DNA of 64,000 nucleotides from Sipunculus nudus (GCA_026874595.1 CM049314.1:35505229-35569228), one strand, 5' to 3'. Shown: positions 43,011 to 57,150, counted from the first letter of the stretch. The notes: generated from the letters alone by a model not told the origin. Numbers and translations are program-made.

Positions 43011-45150
43011 TAGGTACTTTTTACACCGATGTACTCACGATTTTTACATGTACAAAGAGGACATACAAACTGACAAACATAGGGAACTGACCAATATAGT
43101 ATTTTAATCTGAGATACCGTCAAGCAACACACTGGAGGAAACAAATCGCTACGAGACAAGTATACTTACATGTTAATCAAATAATCATGTCCAGTTCAGA
43201 TATATGCGTGCGAGTGAAGCTTGCATTATTATACAGGGATCGTGCTTGCGATGTGTATTGTGTAACATGTGCGACCATTTACGGATCATCTATATTATCA
43301 GTCTTTAATATGCACAGTGCGTTGTCTGAACTTTAACACGTATCATGACATGTCAGGTCAGAAGCGTACAATAAACTGACTTGTGTGTATATGTAATGTA
43401 CGCACAGGTACTACTGCTCAATACGGGGCAAGCTTTGTCATAAGTATGAGCAGACAGTCGACGATGACAACGTGACTCGGGCGTGTCATATGATACTCTT
43501 TTACTTAAATTCATGTGGATATTAAAAGCAGAAGCATTTTAAAATTTTAGTTTTTTTTGTATCTGTCATTCAAGCAACTCTGGCCAGAGTGTTCTGAAGC
43601 GATGAAAATCTCTACCTGTCCCAAACAAACTTTGTGATTGCATGTCTTTGATTTTTCACAGATTACAAATGTATGTATAGTAAATTCACGTGATACATGT
43701 GATTCCATTTCCCCTCACGCCACCAACCTTTTTCGGCTCTGTCCCTTATAGGCCTTTTAATAAGACTTAGTCTTTTATACATTAATACACACTCACCGTG
43801 ATATTTTTTACTACATACAATACCATTTGCTGTGATCGCACACAGTTTAAACATGGGTGGTTTGTAGAATAAGAATATGAGACTGCATCTTCCCCAAAAC
43901 ATTGAGAGTGAATCATCCCAAATCTGTATCCAAAACTTACCTTGCAGAAGATTTTCCTTGACACTTTTGCTGGTAGTTTGTAAAACAGTTGAGGTACCGG
44001 CGTTATCGAGATATATACTAGTCACATGAGGTTAATGGGTCGGTGGTTATCACATGATATTCCGTATAGCATAAAGGGCCAAGGCTTTATCGACATCTGA
44101 TTAATTCTATAGGCATTAAATTGATTTGATTATATAAGCACTAAGGGTCATATAATTAAGTGCTCTATCTCTGTCGATGTCTGTCGCTTTCTAATGTACA
44201 AACCATGCATACATATATAAACAGCTCGCCCTCTCTCTATATATATATTTATGTATATGTATATACACATATATATACGCGCCATATTCCGGTCTGTCCC
44301 CTCTGAAGACCTAATGTCAGACACCGAGTCGTCCATCTTAAAAAACGGGTCAGAAAATTAGCTAGTGTTGGAAGATGTTGTAGTTTAGATATATTCGGGG
44401 GAGCAAGGTAGTCAAGATACAAGAATATAACAAAGATCAATTATTGAGGTGCCGTGAAACCTTATCCTTTGCACATAAAAAAAACACCTTCTGGTTATCG
44501 ATAACCAGGCTGTTGATAATTTCAAGTAGTTCATCTTAACGGTCGATTTTTAAAGGGACATAAACATGTGCAATAACATTACATGTGTATTAACTCACAT
44601 TATAAGATAATTTTGAATGAACACAAAAAAAAATCCTAACACACTCGCTTAACATCTCCAGTTAACCGGTTTTATATATTCTTTGTTTAAGTAAACAGAG
44701 TCCACCTGTGTCTGTTACGATAACAATACTACCTGACCAGAGGTCCAATCTTGTGCATGCAGGACAACTCCAAAAATTAGAGAATCACATTAAAGAAGGA
44801 ACGAAGGATAAATGCCAGTTGGAAGCTTGAAAATAAAACTTGGTATGGCACAGCCACCAGCTGGCGCGTGTGCTATATGATGATATCGAAGAGACTACAT
44901 CAAGGGTTTTGCACTCGCGACATGAATATAAACTAGTGTTCTGCACTCAAGACACGTGAAAGGTCCTTGGGGACGTCGTATGTACTTGTCCTAATTGAAT
45001 GAAAGTTTTAAACCGGCCGGATAATGCGTAGTCTAAAATGTCTGCTTTGTCCTACATGGCCTGCTGTTGTTTTCCCAAGCACATACTAACCCAGTTTGAA
45101 AATGAAGAGATAGCCTTTCAAAATGGCAAAGTTTATTTTAAATGCCGATA
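41923..45150. other. Gene-free 5' flank of the aldo-keto reductase gene
   Basis: No exon block is supported. It contains a dispersed repeat copy at about 42640-42860 (same family as 3310-3625), a decayed tRNA-like head near 42893-42950, and a (TA)n tract at 42953-43006. No TATA box can be assigned. Confidence 0.45.
42640..42860 (+). repeat. Dispersed repeat, copy 2
   Basis: It carries 'attagcgacatctgttggct', 'tctgtagcatgtatctgctt' and 'gtgcagtgcgatgcacgct' in the same order as the 3310-3625 copy, diverged by substitutions and small gaps. Confidence 0.5.
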
Positions 45151-45159
45151 AACTTGTCT

Positions 45160-45650
45160 CACACCCAGTTTGACCCATATGACGTCAAGCTACGGCAAGC
45201 TGCCGACAACCGGCGACAAAGGACATTCATCCACAATAACCTATGAACAAACCAACGACAACTTATGACAACCTACGAAACCTGAATTCATGCTACGTCC
45301 ACACGCTACAAGCTACGAGGAGTCTCGACCCTTTACTGTTTGAGGAGCGGGAGACAACGATGTGCCCTGTAATCAGTTACGAAAACCCACGACACCACCT
45401 ACGACAACAAACGTCACCTAGCGATAGCCTAAGACAGCACCTACGCCAGTAAAAGTCAGGCTACGTTCACTGGCGTCAAACAGGCCTTAGCATTTTGAAC
45501 ATGTTGAAAATCCTGCGGCGACAGGTAAGAGGCCACTAGTCTTTCGGCGACTTCAAGAGACTACTCCGACCATACAGGCCACGCCCTGACGACCATTTGG
45601 CGACAGCGTGATCGCCTGTATTCGCCTGAAGAGTCGTCAAGTGGGACACC
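45160..45650. repeat. Diverged 'ctacgacaac / ggcgac' repeat
   Basis: Short imperfect reiterations of 'acgacaacctacgac' (45180-45440) are followed by 'tcggcgactt', 'tggcgacagcg' and 'gtattcgcctg' (45540-45640). It is probably a decayed dispersed repeat. Confidence 0.4.
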
Positions 45651-46099
45651 CCATAATTAGCACCACTGATCTCGGTCGGTCCAAGCTGTGTCCCATGTAT
45701 GCACTGAAGTAAGCACCTGGTTTTAGAATGAAATATATTACCAGATATCATAATATTTTATTAAGATGACATTATATTGCGTGTCTGTTGAACATACATA
45801 GTATGTGACAAGGTCCCTATAAAATGTTTGATACCAGCAGTTTTCTTATTTATTTTATTTCAAGGACGCTTATCACCCAATGGTAGATAGAATATTTTGT
45901 CATTCTCTGTGGGAAAATCTTAATTATAATTGACGGTGGTGGCAACCGTTGTCACGCATCTCCTCTATGACCATACCTCAAAAATGCCAGTTTTGGTTCT
46001 TGAACTGAGGGGATGAAGACAAGGTTCCAAATAAATCATAATGAAGTTGACATTATTTCATGGAGAGCGTATAACAGCGTCATTTGTCAGAAACTACAA

Positions 46100-47170
46100 A
46101 AGTGTATCGAGCCAAATAGTCCAAAATCAGCCAAACAATAAAAAAATCCCAGCAAAAAACAAAATAAAGCCAAATACTAAAAAAAAGCAAAACAATAAAA
46201 AACACAGCAAACCAATAAAAAAAAAACAGCCAAACAAAACAATAACAGCAAACCAATATAAAAATAATCAGCCAAATGGTCCAGAAAAAAAACCAGACTA
46301 CTCTGTGCTCTTGGAGTCTCAGTGTTGACCAGGTTGCGCATGTTGTGCATCCAGGGTATGTGAAATATTGTTGGTCTGCTTTATAATATTCATATAAAAG
46401 CCTAAGGTTTGAGTATTTTGTAGACAATGTTATAAGTAAACTCTGACATGAAAATTCTTTTCCATGGGAGTTTGTTGGTTAGACAATCTGACCTGAGCCA
46501 GAAAATTACAGTTTGTGTATCTCCTCTTCATACAATTTTGTTCTGCATACAGTAAAGGTAAAATACACAGACAGCCAAGCAGTCCAAAACTGCCATACAG
46601 TTAAAAAAACAGTCAAGCAGTAAAAGAAAAAAAACAGCCGAGCAGTCCTAAACAACAAAACAGTCGAAAAAGCAGCCAATCAAACAAAACAACCAAATAT
46701 AAAAAAAAACAGCCAAAACAATAAAAAAAGCAAAAATGTACAATAACAGCCAAACTTTCCAACAAACAGACAAACATTAAAAAACGCCAAATGGTTAAAA
46801 AATAATAAAGCCCAAGGTTCCAAAAAACTGCCATACAAAAAAAATAACAGCAAAAAGTTTAAAAACAGCCGAATAGTCCAAAAAGACTGTCAAACGGTTT
46901 AACAAGCCAACAGTCGAAAAACAGTGAAGCAGTCAAAAAAAGACAAGAAATCCAAAAAAACAACCAAACAACCCGTAATAAAAAAAAACCCCAGCAAAAT
47001 AGTCCGAAATCAGCCAAACAGTAAGAGAAGCCTTATGGTCCAAAAACAGCCAAATAGTAAAAAAAAGCAGCCAAAACATTGAAAAACAGGCAAATAGCAT
47101 AAAAAGATGAAAAGAGTCCAACAAACACCAACCATTCTAAAAAACAGCCAAACACTCCATAAAGTCAGCC
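46100..47170. repeat. A/C-rich low-complexity tandem repeat
   Basis: Irregular reiterations of 'aacagccaaatagtccaaaa' (about 18-22 bp) fill the interval, interrupted at about 46320-46560. Open frames here encode only Lys/Asn/Pro or Leu/Phe/Trp-rich strings and are not genes. Confidence 0.8.
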
Positions 47171-47647
47171 AGATGGACGCCTCCCCGCAGTCTGCTGTAT
47201 GCCAGAACCCATCAATAGCCAGTAAAGCTGAAAATATAAATAAATCTGCATTATAGTGAATGCAAGCCTCCGCCACAAGGGAGTCCCTAATGCGGGATTC
47301 TCCCAAAGCCGTGTTTCCATTCACTTATTCGGCCTATATTCCCAGGTTCGTTCGTCCATATGTAACTGTACATTTGTGAAAATGCTTTGATGACGTTCCT
47401 TGATCTTGATGATGTGCCGGATCCACACCAATATATAACACTCATTGGCCTATTCTAAAATGGTATGAGACTAATTTAATTACCATTTTAAACAACTTTG
47501 TATCAAAAAACATTTATATATCTAACCAGATAAAAATATTTTTATTGCATTACATATATATTATTAATATCAAGGTACTCAACAATTTAAAAAGGGAATT
47601 ATTTACAAATATATATATATATATATCATAAATAAATAAATATATAA

Positions 47648-48233
47648 ACAGTATGTCACAAAAGTGATTACACTTCTCACATTTCAGCAATAATTTTATT
47701 AGATTTTCCGAAGGGTCAATACTATAGAACTGAAACTTGGATATACTTTAGCATAGTCAATATACAACCTGTAAAAAAGCATAAAATTACTTTCCTCTGA
47801 AAAACATAGAGGTATTATTGACTAAATGCCGTCAACAAAAGCGAGTACATCCTACAATTAAAATGTTTAAATGGGATCCAAAGTATTTATATTTTGTGTG
47901 AGCACCATTGTTATCTAGCACTGCCTTAATCTTCTTGTGCATTGAATTCACCAGAGCTGCACAGGTTGTTGCCCGTTTCTTCTTCCATTCCTCCATGATG
48001 ACCTCACAGAGCTGGTGGATGTTAGACACCTGGCGCACCTCCATGTGCCGCTTGAGGGTGCTGGGACATACTTGGCCACTCCATAACCTTCACCTTTAGC
48101 TTCTTCAGGGAAGCAGTTGTCATCTTTGAGGTATGTTTGTGGTCGTAATCATGTTGGAAAACTGCTGTGTGGCCTAATTTATTAAGGGAGGGCATCATGT
48201 TCTTCCTCAGAATGTCAAAGTACATGGTGGCCA
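47648..48233 (-). pseudogene. Tc1/mariner transposase remnant with one terminal repeat
   Basis: The minus strand encodes 'HTAVFQHDYDHKHTSKMTTA', 'LKKLKVKVMEWPSMS' and, in another frame, 'EVRQVSNIHQLCEVIMEEWK', 'TTCAALVNSMHKKIKAVLDN'. These match the C-terminal half of Tc1-like transposases, where 'DNDPKHTS' holds the second catalytic Asp. The segment that should carry the third acidic residue ('DLNPIEHLW') is deleted with a frameshift, and the N-terminal half is absent. The 3' end CAGTATGTCACAAAAGTGA (47648) is the terminal repeat. Inactive. Confidence 0.9.
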
Positions 48234-48239
48234 TAGCTC

Positions 48240-49890
48240 AAAGGAATTTTAGCTTATCTGACTGAAAGTCATCTGAGCTATAGTAATCACCCTTTGCCCA
48301 TCGTCCGGTTTTCCGTTAACAGGGCACAGTTCTCAACCACTGGAACTAGAAACTTCTGAATACCCATTGAGGTCCATAAAAATCTTCTTTGAAACTTGAA
48401 ATTAGGTCCTGCGACCTGTATCATCCGAGGTATGGAGCTCGTATGTAGCCCCCCCCCCCAAATAATTAAAACATTGATACAAAATTCCTGTATCTGAAAA
48501 ACTAATGCTTTAATTGCTATGATTCTTTCCATCTTTATTGATCATGCAGTATTCCATAAGTTTCTTCTGATACCTTTCTATAAGGCAGTCCAGCCGTTAA
48601 AAGGACACAACCCGTTAGACCAAGAAACTTCTAACCTTACATCGACGGAAGACCCAGGCAAATATCCTTGGAAACCTGAAATTAGGGCACGTTCACCTGT
48701 AAATTGCGAACTAAGGACTGAAAACATTATCTCGAGTACCCAGTGAGTGAGTCAGGACACGATGAATCGGCAATCTCTATAATCTTGACATCCAGGGAGT
48801 TCCTCAAAAAGTTTTCCTGAACACCTAAAATTAGGTCACTGCCGCCTAAATTATCTGAATTTTATGTCCTGTTTTTGAACCCCAAAATAATTAAATATTT
48901 GATACAAAAGCTCCCATATCTGAAAAACGATGCATCGATTGCCATGGTTCTTTCCATATATAATGATCGTGAAGAATTTTATCAGTTCCTGAAGACTGGT
49001 GGTGCCACCATTATTTCTTTTCTAATTTTACGCATTTTGTTCTCTTTTTTGAAAACTTCAAATGAAGCGGGCCGGGCGTTAACAAAGCACAAACCGTAAC
49101 CATTAGACCTAGAAACTTCTAACTGCACATCCAGGGAGGTCTGAGGCAAATGTTCAAGGAAAGCTGAAATTAGGTCCATTAGGTCATTCTGCGAACTACG
49201 TCCCGAGAACATGATTTTGAGTACCCTATGAGTCGGACGCGGTACAAATTGTATCCGTCAGGCCTAGAATCTTCTAACGCAACATCTAGGAATGTTCTGA
49301 GCACATGATTGTAGAGTCTCCGTGCACATCTGAAAAAAGGTAACTGTGACCTTTTTTTCTGTAAGGTATGTGAAAGAACATGATTTAAGCACCCTATAAG
49401 CCAGCTTTGCATGATTGGTTACAGCTGGACCTAGTAACTTCTAATTGGTTCAAGATCCAGGGAGGTTCCTGTAAAAAGTCCTTGGAAACCTGATATTGAT
49501 GCTACTGTGACCTATATTCTGAGAGCTATATGAAAGAACATGATTTTAGAACAAATATTCTATCTCTGCTAGTCAGACAGTCACATATTTTAGCAGTTGG
49601 ACGAAGAACCCTCTAACTTAGCATCAAGACAGTTCTGGTAAATTCTTCTTGGAAACTCTAAATTAGGTCACTATAACCCATTTTCTAAGAACTATTGGCC
49701 AAAAGCATAATTCTGAGCACTCTAGATTTCATTCTACTTAATGTTCATGGTTCCTTATCAATCATTTTCCACCGGATCGTAAGATAAATAATTAATGCAT
49801 GCGTTACCTGTATGTCATATTCAGCTGAGGATCATGGCCCATGGAACGTGACGAGCGGACGAAAAACCTGATTGCTATAGGGCCTAATGA
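48240..49890 (-). repeat. Inverse copy of the GAGACCTAATTT repeat family (array C)
   Basis: It opens with 'agcttatctgactgaaagtc', the complement of the array A/B terminus. It continues with repeated 'gaaa(c/g)ctgaaattaggtc' (about 48400, 48670, 48820, 49165, 49485, 49655) and 'actagaaacttct' motifs. More diverged than array B. Confidence 0.75.
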
Positions 49891-49894
49891 AGAA

Positions 49895-52800
49895 AGTATT
49901 TTCTACACCGTGTGTAGGATTTTAGCGGTCATGCCGGTGGACTTGGACATGGTATTTTTCTAATATCTCCGAACATTATTATTATTCAAATGCATTTTGG
50001 TCAATAACCGAACCTGATTTGTTCTGTGGACGGAGCTAGAGGTAATTAAGAAGACAAACTCTTTCCTGAAGTCAATATATCTCAGAGGCCGAGGCTCCAT
50101 GCACTGCGGCTTTCGCTTTTCTCCCTTGAATGTCCTAGGAGATACCAAGGAGGTTAAAATTAGTGAAGAGAGTGTACTTCGAACGCCGTGCCTGGGCGAT
50201 GTAACTTGTGATCTTGATCAGAAACCTCGCACCTAGGAGTGAAAGTTCTTTGTTCTGAGTACTTGCCCGTTTCTCTAAAGTTGTCCCTGATATATCGCTT
50301 TGTTCTCGCCGAGTACCGCAATGTCGCTTGGCAAGGAGGCTGTCATTTCAGTTCCTTGTCATGAAACCTGACGTTGCATTACATAAGTAGCCTAGTCACT
50401 TCAGTCTTGACCGAGACTAGTCAGTTCTCTACTAGATAAATGAACTTTTAGATGTAAAGAAATTGTAAGTTTTATTTTAGATATAAGTTTTAGTTAGTAC
50501 TCGACCGTTTTTTCACATTTTCTTGATTTTAAGATTTTCAAATTCTAAATGAAGTTTCAATTTCAAAGTCAAAATCGTATGCATATATGTAATGTGATAT
50601 GCAAGAGATCATCACGCTGAGCCCCGTATAAACAATAGCTGGAAATCTTATGGGTCAACTTTAGTTTAAGGTGGCATTCTGGTTACTTCCTTGACTATTT
50701 TTGAATTCAACAAGTTAATTTTGTCAAATTTCAGATGCCTAAATAAGCCAAAGTATATAATTCACATATTTCAGATGTCATTATAAGTCGAAGGCTCACA
50801 TATCAGCAGGGAGTTTGGTCCTCTAGATAAAGATTTCTCTTTTGTACAATGACATTACTTTAAGAAAATTGTGTCTTCACTGTCGTTGGCACTGTCACTG
50901 GTACCCTACGCTCATATCCGAGCGAGGGACTTTTTTTTCATGCATATTTCACCTTTGGTAATTACCATGATAAAAAAGTGAAAATAAATTGTATTATGTA
51001 ACGTCCTTTCAGTCAGATTATATTTTGAGTAACCATGAGGAAAAACGAAAAAAAAAAACTCCAAAAAGTGCACATGCACAGTATAAAATTGGATATATAA
51101 TATGTACACTCAAACAGGCTGGATGAGGCTAAAATTGGTTACCGTACAGAAAAAGACCACTCGGAGAGGAGCCCTTCTCTATAAACCGTAGCAGGATGGC
51201 TGCACATACTTTATTGTGATATCATACTTTATGCAACCATTTTGGATGTTTACATTGAACATAAGAAGTAAATACTCTAGCCAAACGAATTAATTTTTCG
51301 GATGATTCTTGTCAGAATCTCGGTATGTTAATATCGATATAAAATACCTCAAGGCGAATAGGTATTTTGAAGGTGAATAAGCACCGCGAAAGACAGGGGC
51401 AGATTTACGAATTGGGCACTAGGGGGCGCGGCCACTCTTTTTTGACCAAAAGAAAATCTGGTAAATATTAAATTACACATTTAAACCGAAAGTACCCGAA
51501 AAATGATTACAGTTCACCATTACAGCCTAAATTTGTACACCATTGGTTGGGGAAACTTCGTCCCATATTCTCCGCTATCTTCAATCATTCTAAAATTCTT
51601 TTCTCCTGAGTTATACAAATATAAATATTTACAAGGGGAAGGAAATATTGGATTTAATGTCCCCGATTTTCATTAGTGCAACATCTCGTTCATAGTTCGT
51701 TCATATGTCGGCTTTACTATGAAACACAGGCAATCGACTTGTATAATTTCTAAAACAGATATGGTCATGTTGCTTACTTCATTGTCTTTTTAGGGGGGGG
51801 GGGGGGGGTGCAAAATGGCTGAAGAAAAGTTGGTTCATTGTCGCTTTACATTTGAGCTGAGGTTCTTGGAATAAAAGAGGTTCGCTCCAACGCGGGCTGA
51901 TCATGGGCCATGTGTATTAAATAATATGGATCTGTTTTAATTTTAACATCCGTATAATTTTTACCTTTAGGTCTCTTTGCAATTAAGTGACTTAGGTAAT
52001 CTCTTGAACTTGAGTCAACTTGCAAGTGGGAGTTACTATTATAGTTATTGTAACAGGTTAGTGATTGTATAAGGTCAACGGAATCTCATTACGATTGATC
52101 AATTGATCTAGGATCTAGTTACTGTTATGTTAAATCATAAGAGTGGCGTATGAGAGGTGGCAGAGGTCGCGGTCGGAACACTGAAATAATTAATTGAGAT
52201 ATCCCTTCAACATTTTAACAGCTTACACGATGATCAATGTATGCTCCATGAAGGTCACTTATTACCAAAATTTCATTGAAATGATACAAATCTGTGTCCT
52301 TTCTCTGGATTACACTTATACAAGCCTTGATGGCTCTCATATAAATTGTAACTGTTTAGACATGTATAAAAGAATTCCTCGGTAACAGAAAATAAGGTCA
52401 CGATTAATGAAGAAGCCGGGCAGTAAAATCCAGAAGATAATAATATCGATAATATCGATATCTACACAAGAGATATGTCCTTGCATTTTAGTACCATTCA
52501 GTGAAAATGTCGTCAGTGGCCACCTCTGTGCATTGAAAGTGATACAGCCGGAGTTATGATCAACGACAAATATGGAAAAGTAATAAGGAGGCAGAAGTTT
52601 AGCGCACACACACTCGTTTCAAGTCATCTTTATAAAAAAAGGTCAACCCGATTAGAGAAAATATGTGAAAATGTTAAATTTGAATACATGTCTCTTTTAT
52701 GACTTATACGGCATAGACTGTACGTGCACGGGTAGCAGCGGCGTGGAGGTGAGGGTTGGTACGGAAAGACTTCCGCCATTTAGAGATATTAGAAACCGTT

Positions 52801-53760
52801 TGAGAGGGAGCATATCACTCAACAATTTGTTTATAATACCACCTTATATAAATATCTAATTAAATCTATTAAAAAACCATGGATTAACTTAATTCTTTAT
52901 GGCTCGGAAATGCAAACGAAGTGAAAAAAGTAAACTTAATTATGAATAAATTGACAGAATATGAATAAAGAGAATAAAATCATACTCCATGTGATATTGG
53001 CCGACTGTGGATGCATGTTTTTCCAGCCGGGTTCCTTGGGGCTGGGCGGAGTTTGTCAGGGCCAGTTTTTATTTGGACTGAATACACACACACGGATATC
53101 CTGTATTATACCATGGAGTTATAAATAAGTTAATATTAATTATAATTCCCTTGCCGTACTTTATGTTAGCTCGTGAACGCACCATGGTTATTGTTTGGTA
53201 CTTAGTGATGGCCAAAAATTATTCTGAAGTACACTTAAACACGCAATATTATTTTTCTCATTACAAATTAAAGTTCAGAGGCTGAACCTTTATTTCTGAT
53301 CTGCTGACATAGCATATCATGAAAATAGAAACAAGAATTCTCATGATGTCTGCCAGATTTTGATCAGACACGATTTTTTACAGAAGTCACTGGGAGAGTA
53401 AGTTAATGTAAATGACCATATTTTTCAATGTTTGGGGTAGTGGCAAACATGCAGAAGTCAGCTTTTACGATGAAATAGGACTACGAGTCCTACATCCAGT
53501 TATACATACTGGGGCAAGCCAATTACAGTCGGATATTAGCAATAGGGAGAGAACTAAACCTGGTATATATTATATATATATTTGTGTGTGTGTGTGAGGG
53601 TGTGTGTGTGTGTGTGTAACCGATATCCAGCGGTATACAGTACCGCTAGGCCATGCCGTTCACCATACATGACCACCAGCTCTCCCTTTTCATAGAAAGT
53701 CGCTGTGACGATACATGATGTAGGTAGCACTCGGAGTTCCCAATTTCCTATAATTAATAT
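49895..53760. other. Gene-free stretch
   Basis: No exon-like block, RNA gene or clear element is seen. There is a poly-G tract near 51794-51808 and short AT-rich runs. Short open frames have no recognisable motif. Confidence 0.4.
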
Positions 53761-53767
53761 GTGCAAG

Positions 53768-53840
53768 CAAGTACTCTCAGTGGTAGAGCGACCGACAGAA
53801 AATCGTAAGGTCATGGGTTTGATTCTCATTCGTATAGTGA
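53768..53840 (+). repeat. tRNA-like sequence (SINE head or tRNA pseudogene)
   Basis: An A-box-like CTCAGTGGTAGAGC (53776-53789) and a B-box-like GGGTTTGATTCTC (53815-53827) are spaced as in tRNA genes. The acceptor arm does not pair convincingly and a (CT)n tract follows, so a functional tRNA is not claimed. Confidence 0.5.
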
Positions 53841-53870
53841 ACCGACCGCTCTGTATTCATGTACCCCACA

Positions 53871-53872
<2 letters not shown>

Positions 53873-53905
<33 letters not shown>
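53873..53905. repeat. (CT)n microsatellite
   Basis: About 16 CT units directly after the tRNA-like sequence. A similar tract lies at 8970-9002 in the SLC23 gene. Confidence 0.9.
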
Positions 53906-53908
<3 letters not shown>

Positions 53909-55735
53909 ATCTCTCCTAAATGGAGGTTTTATATATATGCACACGAGTTGGCTTCAGAGGAAGACAGGGAAAGGTGTATTTAATATTTTAGCCGAACTCG
54001 AAAAGTTGCATTAGTTTCTTTTTATCCGGATCACCACTGGATAATAAGGTATACTCACACACACATGCACACAAATAAGCGTGAACCAAAACTCCCGGCG
54101 ACCACGGTCACACAGAAGAAGGCACTCGTGTTTACGCACAAACATACAAATAACTGACAAAAGCACATAACAGCACACGAAACTATGGAAGCACACGAAA
54201 TGTCACACAGCCGAACGGGCAAACCAATTAAAAAATACACCCTCACCCACGTAAATGGATATACACGCGCACTTGTTACATTATGCCGATCCGCCTGTGG
54301 GCATTTTGGAAAGGGAATGGCAAAACATATATCACGCATCCATCTCCAAGCATTAACTGCAACGAATTGCCATAAATAATAATTGTAGACATTTTGTAAT
54401 GGATTATGCAATTTATATATTTTGTAATAATTGATTTATACAGATTTATCAGATATACATGTTGTTGGTAATGTATATTACAAATATTTCGATTGAATTT
54501 GACATTCATTATGATTTGTTCAGCACTTATAAACATACAAAAATAATCAACTCCAATTTTATAAAATGCAATGCGACTCCCCGCATTTCAATGAAAATGT
54601 AAATTATTCAAATACATGTATCTAACACAAATGGCCATGCACCTCACTATGTTCGTTAAAATGTCTGTGTTCTCATACATGCAAAACAATCCTTCTCCAA
54701 ACACAGAAATACAACCTGATGTAATTTTCAATTAACATGTGAAAAATCCCATTTAATGTCTTGAGTTCAAGGATCCACAATACGCTCGATAATTTGATCT
54801 CAATTATCTGTGATAAATAGCATATATAGGCTTAAGAAACGGGGAGGGGCGCACTCCGCCTCCTCCGACTCTTGGAGGCATATAGGGTGCGCAACATTTT
54901 TCGGGGCTGGACCAAAGTTTTTGGAATAGGGGAGAGGGGGTGTATTATTGTAAATTGGGGTACTTTAAACTGCAACACGTTGCAAGGCCTGGCACGGTGT
55001 TAAGAGTCTTTGTTGGTCCAACTCTCAGGTCGAAAAAAAGGGAGGGGAGCTTTCCCTGTGCTCCCCCCCCTCGGGGCCCCCCCCATCCGCCCTTATATTC
55101 TAGTATACAGCCATGACCCAGCACCGGAAACCACCGATTATTCAATTTGTTTTTGGTTTTGTTTATTGAGAATTTATAGTGCTGTTTATGCTTTCCTTTC
55201 CCTTTTGTCTCCTTTTGATATAAGACCTATTTCTCTCCAGTTCTCTGAGAGACCTGATCCATTCTATTGTCAACAAAGCTTTTCCTCTGTTTCATCTTCT
55301 ATATATGAATAACATTTATTTCATAAATTATGCCCCCCCCCCACGTTTGGACATGTTCCGTAGCATTTGTATAGGAAGCACGCGGAAGTCTCCATAAATT
55401 TGTAAAAAACATGTGGTTTGATCATTGACACAGAATAATAGTTATACATGTACATGGTTACTGAATTCCAGGGGTTGGAATACAAAACTATCTGTATGTC
55501 CATTTGTAAAATGATTTTTTGCAGTTATTACACGCATATTTTCAACTGGAGGCTTGATGGTTTATATGATTTTGCAAGCAAGGCTAGGGACGTACTGGCC
55601 AAAATTATCGTTTCGCCTGAAGGTTCGATGAATTCATAAATTACACGGATACTCTGAATTGGTGTAAAGCAATATCCGTCAGTAACTTTAGGCATTACTG
55701 TTTCTGACAAAGCCTTCGCTACGTTATTCATAAGT
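53906..55735. other. Gene-free stretch
   Basis: No supported gene. A C-rich/G-rich stretch at 55062-55090 and otherwise unique AT-rich DNA. Confidence 0.4.
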
Positions 55736-55739
55736 AGGT

Positions 55740-57150
55740 AATGGATTCCTTGCCGTGATCACACTAGCAGCGCCAGGCCCTACATTTTTGACATACCCCA
55801 CAATACAATCTTCGATACCTAAAATGTTTTTCAGAAAATTATGGAAATTCCAGGCCGTGATCCCACTGCTGTTTTTGACCAGAAATACACGGAAGCGGCG
55901 CCAGGCCCTAATTTCTTGGACATACCCCACAATACGATCTTGGATACCGAAAATGTTTTTTTTTTAGTAAAGTATGAAAATATCTGGCCGTGCTCCTGTT
56001 ATTGTTTCAGACCAGAAATTTGGGGAAATGGCTCCATGCTCCTAGTGTTTGGACAAACCGCTTGATGCGATCTTTGTTACCGAAAATATTTTTCAGTTGA
56101 CTAGGAAAATACCATCACTGTTTTGGTCAAGTGAATCTCTATTATTAACTACAGGCCATACTTTTGGACATGTCACTTGATACGATTTTCGATACCGCAT
56201 ATATATTTCTCATTAGATCACGGAAATTCCTAGTGGTGATCAAAAAACTATTACGGATCAGGGAATCCCTATCATTAACTAAAAGCCCTATTGTTCTGGA
56301 CTTACTGCTCTGTACAAATAGTACAGTACGGAAATTGCTGGCCATGTTCCACGACCATTCTGGACCAGAGATTCCCTGGTAGTGGCCTAATGCCTCTACT
56401 GGACATATCGCTCGAAACGGTCTTCGTTAACGAGAATATTTTTCAGTTGAGAACAGGGATTCCTGGTCATGAACCCATTATTGTTTTAGATCAGGATATT
56501 CCAACTTTCATCAATTCTGTGGCAGCTATGCTTTAAGTCTACCTTGATTCAGCGAGCCGATATGGCGTCTATTTCATGAATCTTAAAGCCTGCACGTGTT
56601 CGGGGCGAATTAACAACTGCCAAGCAGATCAAATAAAGAAACTGTAAACAATATACTGTTCACACGCCAACTGAACAGAAATACATCATAGGACAGCTTT
56701 AAATAGCTTTATACAGGGTAGAACCAATGAACGTGTGTCATTTGGTTCAAGTGCACTGTTTATTATTCTTGAAATTCATATGGACGACAGAGCATCTCTA
56801 CTGATCAAGGTCTGTGAAAGACTGGATAGTATAAAGATGGGATAACCCTGGCAAAAACTTTACCCCTGCTCCTGTGAACATACAAAAAGAAACATGTTGT
56901 TAGCAGAGTACTGAAAATCCTTGCTGTGAAAGCACTACTGTTTAGAACCAGTGAATTACTGAAAGTGACTTTGAGCATACCGCTCGATACGTTATTCGAT
57001 ACCGAAACTATTTTTTTAGTTAAGTAAGTAAAAAACTTGGAAGTAAAATCACTACTGTTTTGAACCATTGGATTCTTCGAAATGACGCAAGCATACTGCT
57101 CGATACCTTCGATACCGAAAATATTCTCAGTAGAGCACGTTCAGTTATTT
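55740..57150 (+). repeat. Diverged about 125-bp tandem repeat
   Basis: The phrase 'cgat(c/t)ttcgataccgaaaatattttt(cag)' recurs near 55805, 55935, 56066, 56185, 56410, 56980 and 57100, accompanied by 'ggaaattcctggccgtgatc' and 'cttggacataccgctc'. Units are 115-135 bp and strongly diverged, with a gap around 56530-56900. Confidence 0.75.

Noticed and set aside
46041-47324. Several Lys/Asn-rich and Leu/Phe/Trp-rich open frames
   Set aside because: Low-complexity A/C-rich repeat; no domain, no splice structure.
53776-53827. Functional tRNA gene
   Set aside because: A and B boxes are present but no convincing acceptor stem or anticodon arm; better read as a SINE head or pseudogene.
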